This document shows, one piece after another, positions 43,088 to 51,765 of a stretch of DNA of 64,000 nt. The number at the start of each line of letters is the position of its first letter. Within the stretch, counting starts at the first letter, position 1. Below the pieces are notes generated by a model. That model was not told the origin of the DNA. It saw only the letters and a list, made by a program, of their open reading frames with translations, and did not search any database. This DNA comes from Burkholderiales bacterium (GTDB lineage Bacteria > Pseudomonadota > Gammaproteobacteria > Burkholderiales > Burkholderiaceae_F). Made by a program: the position numbers and the translations under genes. The stretch covers positions 1 to 64,000 of the forward strand of contig JADCGS010000033.1 of the NCBI GenBank assembly GCA_020248865.1, given 5' to 3'.

Positions 43088-44518
43088 TCAGCGGCGCTTC
43101 TTGCCGCCCACCTTGCGTTGTGCCTTCGACTTCGCGGGCGCCGCGCCGACTTCCTCGCCGGCGCGGCCTTCCAGCTTGGGCGCCAGGTTGTCCTCCAGCC
43201 ACTGGGCATCCCACCACTCCACCGGCAGCACTGCCACGCCCGACAGGTACACGCCGTAATGCAGGTGGTCGCCGGCCGCCAGCCCCGTCTGGCCGGTCTT
43301 GCCGAGGATCTGCTTCTTCGCCAGCGTGGCGCCGACCTGGACTTCGATCGCGCTCAGGTGCGAATACAGCGTGAACAGACCGAGCCCGTGGTCGATGATC
43401 ACCGTGCCGCCGTAGATGCCGAGGTCGCCGGCAAAAACCACCGTGCCGGCATTGGCGGCCTCCAACGGGTAGGCCTTGGTCACCGACAGGTCGTAGCCCA
43501 GGTGATAGGCGGTATCGATCGGCTCGCCGTTCCAGGTGTAGGTGCGCTCGTCGGCGAAGTTGGCCTCGACTTTGGAGTTGGACAATTGCACGAACGCGCT
43601 CCGCCACAGCATCGGCGGCGCGGCCTGGCGCGTGAGCGCGGCGATCTTCTCTTCGTTGTCCTTGCGCAGGCCCCGGTTGACGGCGACGAACACGTCCCTG
43701 GGCGCGCCCTGGCGCAGCGTGGCATCGGCCAGCAGCGGCGCCACCTTGTCCCGCACAAAGCGCTCCGACAGCGGAAGGGTGCTCTTGCGGTAATTCACGT
43801 TCTTGAGTTCGTAGCGCACCGCCAGCTCGCGCGAGTTGCCGGCTGCATCGGCGGCCACCAGCTTCGGGCGGGCGTCGGCCGGCACGTCGTAGGCGTGCGC
43901 AAACAGCACGAGCCAGTGGTCCGGATGCCCCCGTACCTGCCCGGCAAAGCCCGGAAAGAAGCGTGTTCCGAACTGCACCCCGGTTCTGACCGTGTCGGCC
44001 GAGGTCTTGTAGACCAGCACGCCGACGCCGCCGAAGTTGACGTAGCGGTCATCGGCCACCAGTTGCAGCGTGGGCGGGGTGAGGTCGAGCGTGAGCCTGC
44101 GCTCCACCACGGTCTGGTTGCCGCGCCACAGAGCGGCATCGCGTGCCGCGACCTTCAGCACGGCCGGCCCTTCCTTGATACCGGGCACCTTGGCCAGCGC
44201 CACGGTATAGGTCTTCGCGCGCAGTGGCTGGACCAGTTCGTCGGCCGCGATCTTGTGCTCGGTGTCGCCCTGCGACAGCGTCACCGTCACGCTCCGCAGG
44301 CCGGTGCCGCCATCGCTCACCTGCACCTGCAAGGGTGCCTGGCCCACCGCCTCGCCCTCGGGCGTGATGACCACCTGCGGCGCAACCGACTCGAGGCGCG
44401 GCCCGACAAACCAGCCCGCGGCGCCGAGCGCGCCGGCGACGGTGGCCAGCAAGAGGAAGATGAACGGGAGCCGGCTGCGGCGCCGGGGCGTGCCAGACGA
44501 GGTGTTTCGGGAGGACAT
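43088..44518 (-). CDS. M23-family (LytM) metallopeptidase
   Basis: A 476-aa protein: Ser/Arg-rich cytoplasmic start, one membrane helix (about residues 19-38, PFIFLLLATVAGALGAAGWF), Ig-like beta domains (about 50-300) and a C-terminal LytM domain. The zinc ligands appear as HLGYD and HLHYG, with DHGLGLFTLYSHL between. The Ala/Lys/Arg-rich tail ends in KKRR. Such proteins are anchored in the inner membrane and cut, or regulate cutting of, peptidoglycan cross-links. The ATG at 44518 (MSSRNTSSG) is chosen; a GTG at 44572 would add 18 residues. Confidence 0.9.
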   Translation of the reverse strand: MSSRNTSSGTPRRRSRLPFIFLLLATVAGALGAAGWFVGPRLESVAPQVVITPEGEAVGQAPLQVQVSDGGTGLRSVTVTLSQGDTEHKIAADELVQPLRAKTYTVALAKVPGIKEGPAVLKVAARDAALWRGNQTVVERRLTLDLTPPTLQLVADDRYVNFGGVGVLVYKTSADTVRTGVQFGTRFFPGFAGQVRGHPDHWLVLFAHAYDVPADARPKLVAADAAGNSRELAVRYELKNVNYRKSTLPLSERFVRDKVAPLLADATLRQGAPRDVFVAVNRGLRKDNEEKIAALTRQAAPPMLWRSAFVQLSNSKVEANFADERTYTWNGEPIDTAYHLGYDLSVTKAYPLEAANAGTVVFAGDLGIYGGTVIIDHGLGLFTLYSHLSAIEVQVGATLAKKQILGKTGQTGLAAGDHLHYGVYLSGVAVLPVEWWDAQWLEDNLAPKLEGRAGEEVGAAPAKSKAQRKVGGKKRR

Positions 44519-44724
44519 GCAGTCGGGAGGGGGGGTGGACGGCGCGACGGAAACGGCGCAGGCCGGATTCACCTGCCCCGGCCCGTTGCCACGGGCGTAA
44601 CGCTACAGGCTTTGCGCGGGATGACTGCCGGCGACAGGCGCCGGGCACGAGCAGCATCAGGCTGGGGCCGCGCGCGCAGCGCGGCGCGCGGCGCCCCGAG
44701 GAGCGGGCGCGCCGGTGCGCGGGC

Positions 44725-45345
44725 TCACGACCGCGGTACGGTGACCCCGCGCAGCCGCGCGCGCTCGATGGCGGCGGCCACCTCGCCGCGTTGCTTGGCC
44801 TCGCTCACGAAGCGGTCGACGAACTGTGCGGCCTCGGCCGGGCGTCCCTTGGGGCTCTCATGCCGATCCACTCGACCAGCAGGCGACCGTCGAGCACCCG
44901 GCTGCCGGCGAGCTTGCTCGCCTCGTCGAGCAGGCGCGACTTCGTGGCGGCGACCACGTCGAGCTCGCCGGCGGCCAGCGGCAGGAACAGCGCATCGAGC
45001 GTGGGCAGCCGCACCAGCCGCACCAGTCGCGCCTGCTTGAGCTGGCGTGTCGGGGCGAAATCGGCCCCTGCCTTGTCGAGCACACCGATGCGCAGCCCGG
45101 GCCAGTCGATGGCGTCGAGCGAACCGAGGGGCACACCGCTACGCACCAGCACGCCCTGCTCGACCTCCATGTACGGTGCGGAAGTGTCGATCGACGCGGC
45201 GCGCCCGGCATGGATTCCCATGAACACCCCGTTCAAGCGCCCCTCGCGCATCCCGCCCAGAAGCGCCGGCAGGCCGGGCTGCGGCAGCGCCTCGAGCCGC
45301 ACGCCGCACCGTGGCGCGAGCCACTCCACACGATCGTCCGCCACG
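44725..45345 (-). pseudogene. Remnant of a family 3 periplasmic substrate-binding protein gene
   Basis: Minus-strand reading gives a solute-binding-protein C-terminal domain: GVFMGIHAGRAASIDTSAPY, MEVEQGVLV, LRIGVLDKAGADF, LDVVAATKSRLLDEASKLAG. Near 44846-44854 (CCCTTGGGG) the frame shifts by one base. After the shift it reads PKGRPAEAAQFVDRF and VTVPRS to a stop at 44725. The 5' end, including the signal peptide and the first lobe, is missing; the homology stops about 45 bases before the divergent SDR gene. A sequencing error could explain the frameshift but not the missing start. Confidence 0.7.
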
Positions 45346-45392
45346 GCATTGCTAGATTCCAGGGCTTCAGTGCCGACCCCCGGAGCCCCGCC

Positions 45393-46094
45393 ATGCCCCC
45401 GCCCCGCAAGACCGCCATCGTGACCGCCGCCGGCCGCGGCATCGGCGCCGCCGTCGCACGCCGGCTGGCTGCCGACGGCTACTTTCTGGTGTTGATGTCG
45501 CCCAGCGGCTGCGGCGCGCTGGCGCTGGAGCTGGGCGCGGTCGCGATGGCGGGCAGCGTGGCGGCACCCGGCGACCTGGAGCAACTGGTCGCGCTCGCCA
45601 TGCAGCGCAGCGGCCGCATCGACGCCGTGTTCAACGGCACCGGCCATCCGCCCAAGGGCGCGCTGCTGTCCATCCGTGATGCCGACTGGCACCTGGGCGT
45701 GGACATGGTGCTGCTCAACGTGATCCGCATGGCGCGGCTGGTCACGCCGATCATGCACGCGCAGGGCGGAGGCAGCATCGTCAACCTCTCGTCGTACGCC
45801 GCCTTCGAGCCCGAGCACGACTTTCCGCTGTCCACTCTGCGCGCCGCGCTCGGCGCCTTCACCAAGCTCTACGCCGACGAGCACGCCGCGCAGGGCATCC
45901 GCATGAACGGCCTGCTGCCGGGCTTCGTCGACAGCCTGCCGGAGAAAGAGGCGCGCCGGCAGCGCATCCCGATGGGGCGCTATGCGCGCGTCGAGGAGAT
46001 TGCCAACGCGGCGGCGTTCCTGCTGTCGGACGCCGCCTCGTACATCACCGGGCAGAACCTGCGGGTGGACGGCGGGATCACGCGGTCGGTGTGA
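45393..46094 (+). CDS. Atypical SDR-family oxidoreductase
   Basis: A 233-aa protein with an SDR fold: cofactor turn TAAGRGIG (residues about 11-18), VFNGTG in place of NNAG, VNLSSYAAFEP at the Ser position, and a C-terminal SDR end (AAFLLSDAASYITGQNLRVDGG). The catalytic Tyr-X3-Lys is not present: the equivalent segment reads FPLSTLRAALGAF, with Leu and Arg at those places. It may bind NAD(P) without normal catalysis, or use another mechanism. The ATG at 45393 is chosen by the conserved N terminus. Its 3' end is duplicated just downstream. Confidence 0.82.
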   Translation: MPPPRKTAIVTAAGRGIGAAVARRLAADGYFLVLMSPSGCGALALELGAVAMAGSVAAPGDLEQLVALAMQRSGRIDAVFNGTGHPPKGALLSIRDADWHLGVDMVLLNVIRMARLVTPIMHAQGGGSIVNLSSYAAFEPEHDFPLSTLRAALGAFTKLYADEHAAQGIRMNGLLPGFVDSLPEKEARRQRIPMGRYARVEEIANAAAFLLSDAASYITGQNLRVDGGITRSV

Positions 46095-46167
46095 CCGTAG
46101 AGCGTGCGCTGCAGTTGCTTCGCGCAAATCCTGCGGGTGGACGGCGGGATCACGCGGTCGGTGTGAC
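46058..46167. repeat. Direct duplication of the SDR gene 3' end
   Basis: 38 bases (46058-46095), including the last 12 codons and most of the stop region of the SDR gene, recur exactly at 46130-46167, a period of 72. The second copy is non-coding and lies just before the three-gene cassette, marking a possible recombination or insertion scar. Confidence 0.88.
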
Positions 46168-46277
46168 GGCGCTGCTTCGGTCGAATTTTCACAACGCCCG
46201 AGGACGAACAAACGACGCTTCCGTAACGGCATCGCGACTAGCGTTCGACCGGTTTTGTCCGACTGGTCGAGGTCTGC

Positions 46278-48530
46278 ATGAGCCAGCTCCAAACACGTTA
46301 TGCCTTCGCACTGCCCTCCGGTGCCCTGATTGACACCGGTGTGGTGAGTGACCGCTTCAGCTTTAACAATCGCTTTGTTGCGCTCGATGCTCAGGCGCTC
46401 GGCTTGCCGTCGCTGAGCCTGTACTCAACGGTTTTCCTCGATCACTACGACGATTGGCGTAACCGGCAGTACGAGTTGCCCGGGGGTATCGAGTACGTTC
46501 GGTCGTCCATGGCGCTGGCGTCCAAGTCGGCCGCACGGGCGACGGCGAAGCGGCCGGTCAAGGGGCCGGGCGCGCGGCCGATCAAGCGACCAATCAAGCG
46601 GCCGAGAAAGACGCCCGGTAAGGCCCCTCAACGGTCTGGCGGCGACGTCGGCGGACTGCTGCCATCGCTGTTCGGCGATGGCGACATCGGCTTGATGTTT
46701 CTCGAGCGCACGCGCGTGCGCCCGGCGGGGTTCGCGCTGGGCGAGCACCTGTTTTCGCTCAGTCTGGCGCCGGGCGAGGAGGTGACGCTCGAGCAGCGCA
46801 GCTACTCCGAGCGGGTCGAGACCTACGAAGAGGCGAGCGAGCGCGACCAGCAGCAGGACAGCGAGATGACGGCGAGTCTCGCGACCGAGCTGTCCAGTTC
46901 GATGCAGCGCGCGCTCAACGAGAACCGCTCCGAGTCCTCCAGCCTGGGCGGCACGCTGGGGGCCTCGTACAAGGGCGTCAGCGTGTCGGCGTCGGCCTCT
47001 CAGCAGAACTCGCTCAACACGGCCGACAGCAACACCCGCAACGAGTCGGTCAAGGCTACGCGCTCGGTCAGTGAGAAGCTCAGCGCCAAATTCCGCACCC
47101 AGCACAAGACCTCGTTCAAGGTCTCGCAGGTCAGTCGCTTCGAGGCGTCGCAGAAGCGGGTGCTGCGCAATCCGAACGCCGCCACGCCGATCGACCTGGT
47201 GTACTTCAAGGTCTTGCAGAAGCTGCAGTTGGCGCAGGAACGCTATGGCGTGCGCTACTGCTGGGCGCCGTTCGTCAAGTCGCCGGGCACGGTTCTGCAG
47301 GAGGCCATCAGTGCCAAGGACCAGCAGCTGCGGCAGCTGCCGGTCCCGGGCTTGCGCACCGTCCGGCCGATGCCGCTGCCGCCCAATCCGGCGCCGCCGC
47401 GACTGATGCCGCTGGGCCTGACCGCACTCACGCGCTGGGGCGTGTGGGGCGACATGCGCCACAACTACACCTTTGACATCGTTGCGCCGCAGGGCTACGA
47501 GTGGGACTTCGATGCCGACTTCGTGCGCGGCAGCTTGTCCGTGGTCACCGCGACCTGGGGCGCCCGGCGCGAGCCCAACGTCTACGTCGTCGCCGCCAGT
47601 TCAAATGGCGCAAACGGTGTGCGCCTGATCATCCACGCTGGCGCCGACGGTGGTGGCGCCGGTGCCACGCTTTCGGTCGACGTGCAGGCGAGGTTCCGCG
47701 CCTCGCCGCAGGCGCCTGATCCGGCCTACCTGGCCGACCTCGCCAAGTGGCATCAGGAGCGCGCCGAGGCCGACACTGCCAACGCCAAGGCACGTGACGA
47801 CTGGGAGCAGGCGCTGCGCGTCGAGCTGGCCAAGTGGACCGCCGCCTACATGAAGAACTTCAGCCCCGTCGCGGCCGCCATGCAACTACTGGTCAAGGGC
47901 ATCGCGACGACCGCGCAGCGCGACTCGGGCCCCGAGGTGGAGCTGTGGAACCAGCTGTTCGACTTCGAGAACGCCGGCATGCTGCTGTACCCGTCGTGGT
48001 GGTCGGACGACACGCTGCGCGACCCGCTGGCCGGGCCGGACGCCTTCATCAACGCCAGCTGGGCGCGCCTGTTCTTGCCCATCCGTGCCGGGCGCGAAGT
48101 GCAGGGCCTGCGCTGGCTACTGACCGGCACTTTGCTGCCTGGCCCGGCGAACAGCGCGCGTGAGCGCACCATCGCCGAGCTGGCCAGCAACATCGCGGCC
48201 TATCGGACCACGAACTTTGGCGGAGCGACCGAGGTCCGCGTCACCCCACCGACTGCGCCAGCGCCGTGTCCGCAGATCACTGCGCCTTACCTGTGCCTCG
48301 GTACCTGGGAGGAACTGCTGCCGACCGACGGCACCCATCTCGAGGTGCTGCAGGCGAAGTCGACCGCGACCGATGACTGGGGCGTGGCAGAGGAGTCGCG
48401 CCGCGCGGCCGGCCAGGCCGCCTCCATGCTGAACGCGCAGAAGAGCGCGGAGTTGAAGGCCGCCGTGGCGAGCGGGACGGTGGCGCCGCCGACGCTGCGG
48501 CTCGACCTGTCCGATGACCCGCCGCGCTGA
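46278..48530 (+). CDS. Large uncharacterised protein, first gene of a three-gene cassette
   Basis: A 750-aa protein that I do not recognise. It has no signal peptide or membrane helix. Seen in order: a soluble N terminus; a Lys/Arg/Pro-rich linker (about residues 91-118, KRPVKGPGARPIKRPIKRPR); a segment LAPGEEVTLEQRSYSERVE (163-181); a Ser/Glu/Gln-rich probable coiled coil (about 181-295); a Pro-rich hinge (about 360-380); a beta-rich domain (about 395-480); a charged helix (about 490-545); and a C-terminal domain with ENAGMLLYPSWWSDD and RLFLPIRAGREVQG (about 560-610). The ATG follows GAGG. The next two genes follow at 12 and 2 bases, one operon. It could be a structural, adaptor or secretion-related component; function unknown. 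Confidence 0.75.
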   Translation: MSQLQTRYAFALPSGALIDTGVVSDRFSFNNRFVALDAQALGLPSLSLYSTVFLDHYDDWRNRQYELPGGIEYVRSSMALASKSAARATAKRPVKGPGARPIKRPIKRPRKTPGKAPQRSGGDVGGLLPSLFGDGDIGLMFLERTRVRPAGFALGEHLFSLSLAPGEEVTLEQRSYSERVETYEEASERDQQQDSEMTASLATELSSSMQRALNENRSESSSLGGTLGASYKGVSVSASASQQNSLNTADSNTRNESVKATRSVSEKLSAKFRTQHKTSFKVSQVSRFEASQKRVLRNPNAATPIDLVYFKVLQKLQLAQERYGVRYCWAPFVKSPGTVLQEAISAKDQQLRQLPVPGLRTVRPMPLPPNPAPPRLMPLGLTALTRWGVWGDMRHNYTFDIVAPQGYEWDFDADFVRGSLSVVTATWGARREPNVYVVAASSNGANGVRLIIHAGADGGGAGATLSVDVQARFRASPQAPDPAYLADLAKWHQERAEADTANAKARDDWEQALRVELAKWTAAYMKNFSPVAAAMQLLVKGIATTAQRDSGPEVELWNQLFDFENAGMLLYPSWWSDDTLRDPLAGPDAFINASWARLFLPIRAGREVQGLRWLLTGTLLPGPANSARERTIAELASNIAAYRTTNFGGATEVRVTPPTAPAPCPQITAPYLCLGTWEELLPTDGTHLEVLQAKSTATDDWGVAEESRRAAGQAASMLNAQKSAELKAAVASGTVAPPTLRLDLSDDPPR

Positions 48531-48542
48531 TCGACCTGCGCC

Positions 48543-49307
48543 GTGACCGGGCCAGCGCTGCTGCTACCCGAACGCACGCCGCGACCGCCGCTGGTCCTGC
48601 GCGAGTGGGGCGAACCGGGCTATGCCTACGAGCTGCGGCGAGTGCGCTTGCTGTACGCGCGACTGGCGGTCGCCCATGACCAGTCCGGGCCGCAGGTCGA
48701 TCGCATCCTCGACCTGATCGAGTCGAGCGAGCAGGGCGCTCTGTGGCTGGCGGGCTTTGGCGGCGGCTTCGTCAGTGGCATTCAGGAGCGCCTGGCCGCC
48801 TGGCTCGAAGACATTGCAAGGATGCTGCAGACCTTGCTCAAGCAGCTGGCGCGCGCTGCCGACGGCGCCGCCGCGCTGCCCAAGCTCTCGGTCGAGGAGT
48901 TCTTGCGACGCCCGATGCTGGAGGCTGCGCCGACGGGCCTGTCGCCTACCAGCAGCGAGCTGATGCAGTCGCTCATCGACCTGCATGGGCTGGGCCCGCA
49001 CATCGAGCTGCTGCGGACGGTGGACTCTGCGGCAACCGCCATCGGTTTCGCCCGCATGATCGAGCTGGCACCGGAGGCGCTGGCCGGCGCTGTTGCCAGC
49101 GCGGGTGCCGCCTGGTTCCGCGACCTGATCGAAGACCCGTCGTTCGAGAGTCAGGGCTGGCGCATCGGCCATCCGGTGGGCGCCGGGGCGGTCGAGCTGA
49201 TCCGGGCGCTGGCCGAGCCGCCACTGCTGGACGTGGCGCAACTGATCACCCTGCTCGACCTGGGGCCGGACGAGCAGGCCGCCCTTGGCCTGGCCGACCG
49301 GCGCTGA
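48543..49307 (+). CDS. Uncharacterised helical protein, second gene of the cassette
   Basis: A 254-aa protein not recognised by name. It is almost entirely helical. It contains a Gly-rich amphipathic segment (LWLAGFGGGFVSGIQERLAAWLEDIARML, of which GFGGGFVSGI is the Gly core) and a later segment with SFESQGWRIGHPVGAGAVELI. Arrangements of this sort occur in the membrane-associated, pre-toxin regions of polymorphic toxins, which suggests but does not show an effector role. The start is GTG 48543, 12 bases after the first gene; its stop is two bases before the third gene. Confidence 0.65.
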   Translation: MTGPALLLPERTPRPPLVLREWGEPGYAYELRRVRLLYARLAVAHDQSGPQVDRILDLIESSEQGALWLAGFGGGFVSGIQERLAAWLEDIARMLQTLLKQLARAADGAAALPKLSVEEFLRRPMLEAAPTGLSPTSSELMQSLIDLHGLGPHIELLRTVDSAATAIGFARMIELAPEALAGAVASAGAAWFRDLIEDPSFESQGWRIGHPVGAGAVELIRALAEPPLLDVAQLITLLDLGPDEQAALGLADRR

Positions 49308-49309
49308 TC

Positions 49310-50284
49310 GTGTCGACGCGCATCGAGCTGGTCAGTTTCGTCCTGCGGACCTCGATCGGCCGTCCGCTCAAGGCGATTGCGCTGCGCCGTGGTGGCAAGC
49401 TGCTGTTCCTTCGGCTGCAGCGCATGGCACGCCAGCGCGTGGTCAATCGACTGGCTGCCGCAGTTTCGGAAGCCTGGATGGTTGGCGCGATGGTCGATCG
49501 CGCGATGAATCTGTATCCCGCCTACGCGCAAGAGTTTCCGTTTCTTGCGCGTGTTCCAGCGCAACGCTTTGCCGAAGCGGTCGCTGAGGTCATGGTGAGC
49601 TCCGGCCCGCGCGCAGGGCCGACGCCCGCGGCGAAGCGCTTCGTCGGCCACGCGCGCGACCGCCTGTCGGTGATCATGGGGCGAGTGGTCGAGCGCTTCA
49701 TCCCCGATATGCCGCAGATGCAGGCCCTGATGCAGCAGGCGAGGGCGGCCGTGCGGGCGGCCGGCAAGGGCTGGGGCGAGCCGGTGCTCGTCAGCGGCTG
49801 CCGCACGCTCGATAAGCAGCGAGAGCTCGGTGACTGGCTCATCATCTCGCGCCACGCCGATGGCCGGGTCTGGGTGATTTCATTCATCGAGAGCAAGTCG
49901 CACGACACCATCGATGGGCTCATTCCGGGCGGCGGGAAGGCGCAAGCAGCCGCCGGTCAGCATCTATGGGACATCGCCCGCGCACGCAGCGAAGGGTTCA
50001 CGTACTCCGTGACGCAGGGATCGATGGTGGTCGAGTACCGCGTGCCGGCGGACAAAGTGCTGAGCGAACCGATGCCGCCGCCCTCGTGGCGAAAGCCGGG
50101 AAGCATGTACACGCGACTTGTCGCGGTGGCGCCGCGTCCGCTTAAGGCTGGCGAGCTCAAGCGCCTTGGAGCTGCCGGGCTCGACGTAGAGCACTGGGAC
50201 TGGCCGGTCGACCCACGTCAATTGCTTCGCATGGTGCAGCGGATCCACGCGGACTTGATTCCGCTAATCGACTTGCCTCCTTGA
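49310..50284 (+). CDS. Uncharacterised protein with PD-(D/E)XK-like C-terminal domain
   Basis: A 324-aa protein starting at GTG 49310, two bases after the previous stop. The N-terminal half is basic and helical. The C-terminal half (about residues 155-265) reads LGDWLIISRHADGRVWVISF then IESKS, giving Asp175 and Glu194-X-Lys196 in the spacing and strand pattern of the PD-(D/E)XK nuclease superfamily. Helix AQAAAGQHLWDIARARSEGF follows, where such nucleases often have Gln-containing helices. It could be a nuclease toxin, a defence nuclease or a catalytically unrelated protein; no immunity gene is evident next to it. It converges with a broken amidase gene six bases away. Confidence 0.7.
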   Translation: MSTRIELVSFVLRTSIGRPLKAIALRRGGKLLFLRLQRMARQRVVNRLAAAVSEAWMVGAMVDRAMNLYPAYAQEFPFLARVPAQRFAEAVAEVMVSSGPRAGPTPAAKRFVGHARDRLSVIMGRVVERFIPDMPQMQALMQQARAAVRAAGKGWGEPVLVSGCRTLDKQRELGDWLIISRHADGRVWVISFIESKSHDTIDGLIPGGGKAQAAAGQHLWDIARARSEGFTYSVTQGSMVVEYRVPADKVLSEPMPPPSWRKPGSMYTRLVAVAPRPLKAGELKRLGAAGLDVEHWDWPVDPRQLLRMVQRIHADLIPLIDLPP

Positions 50285-50290
50285 GCCGGC

Positions 50291-51765
50291 TCAGGAGGAC
50301 GGCGTTCCGGCCGTCCGCGCGAAGGCGGGTGTCGGCCGCGCACGGCTTGCCTGCTCGTAGGCGTAGCCCAGCGCCAGCAGCCGCGCCTCGCTCCATGCCG
50401 GGCCGACGAAAGACAGGCCCACCGGCAGGCCGGCCACGGCGCCCATCGGCACCGTGAGGTGCGGGTAGCCGGCCACCGCGGCGGGCGTGGTGAAGCTCGG
50501 CACCGGCCAGTCGCCGTGCACCAGGTCGGTGAGCCAGACCGGAGCCTGCATTGGCGCCACCAGCGCCTCGACGCCATGCTCGCGCAGCAGCACGTCCAGG
50601 CCTTCATCACGCATCAGGCGGCGGGCCGTCGCCAGCGCGCTGCGGTAGGTCGGCCATTGCAGCCCTTCGGTGGCCTCGGCGTGCTTGAAGAACTCCTGGC
50701 CGAAGTAGGGCATCTCGCGGGCGGCGTGGCGGCGGTTGAAGGCGATGATGTCGGCCAGCGTCTGCACCGGCGCGCCGGGCGCGAGCTCGGCCAGGTAGCG
50801 CGCCAGCTCGACCTTCAGCTCGGTCAGCAGCACGATGAGCTCGTGCTCGAACACCGCCTCCATGGGCGGCAGGCGCAGGCCGTCGACGATCTGCGCGCCG
50901 CGCGCGCAGCACGTCGAGCGCGGCCTCGAACAGCGCCTGCGTGCGCGGCTCGCCAACGCTGAACGAGCGCACCACGCCCAGACGCGCGCCGCGCAGTCGG
51001 CCACCGTGCGCGTCATCGGGCCGGCGGTGTCCTGCGTGTGGCTGATGGGGATGATGCCGTCGCGGCTCACCAGCCCGACCGTGGGCGTCAGGCCCACCAG
51101 ACCGCAGGCGGCCGCGGGCGAGGCGATCGAGCCGTCGGTCTCGGTGCCGATGCCCGCGGTGGCGAAGTTGGCGGCGATCGCCGCCGCGGCGCCGGAGCTG
51201 GAGCCGCTCGGATTGCGGTCGAGCGCGTGCGGGTTGCGGGTCAGGCCGCCCACGGCGCTCCAGCCGCTGGTGGAGCGCGGCGAGCGGATGTTGGCCCACT
51301 CCGATAGGTTGGTCTTGCCGAGCACGATCGCGCCCGCGGTGCGCAGCCGCGCCACCACCGTGCTGTCGCGCGCGGCGATGGCCCGCTCCAGCGCCAGCGA
51401 GCCGGCGGTGGTGGGCATCTTGTCGGGGTGGCGAGGTTGTCCTTCACCAGCACCGGCACGCCGTGCAGCGGCCCGCGCACGCGCCCGGCCTTGCGCTCGC
51501 GGTCCAGGTCCGCCGCGATGGCCACCGCGTCGGGGTTGGTGGCGATGATCGAGTCCAGGCGCGGTCCGTGGCGGTCATGCGCGTCGATGCGCGACAGGTA
51601 GTCGAGCACCAGCGCCCGCGAGGTGAGGCGCCCGCCGGCCAGCTTGCACTGGATCTGCGCCACGCCGTCGTCCAGGTGCGCAAACTTGGCGCGGTCGGCA
51701 GCGCGGGGCGTGGTCATGGCAAGGGCGGAGAACGCAGGCAGGGCAAGCAGGGTGCGGCGCTTCAC
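50291..51765 (-). pseudogene. Frameshifted amidase-signature-family gene
   Basis: A GTG start at 51765 gives a signal-like N terminus (KRRTLLALPAFSALA), then an amidase beginning with catalytic Lys in GVPVLVKDN. The frame is lost at about 51425-51428 (a base missing in a GGGG run), resuming at MPTTAGSLALERAIAARD and continuing through GSSSGAAAAIAANFATAG and GIGTETDGS (Ser-Ser-Lys triad region). A second break near 50995 joins VADCA to RLGVVRSFSVGEP, with about 30 codons missing. A third, near 50905 in a CG run, restores the frame to the stop. An intact relative would be about 520 aa. It overlaps the aceK stop. Sequencing errors may explain some breaks, not the internal deletion. Confidence 0.8.
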
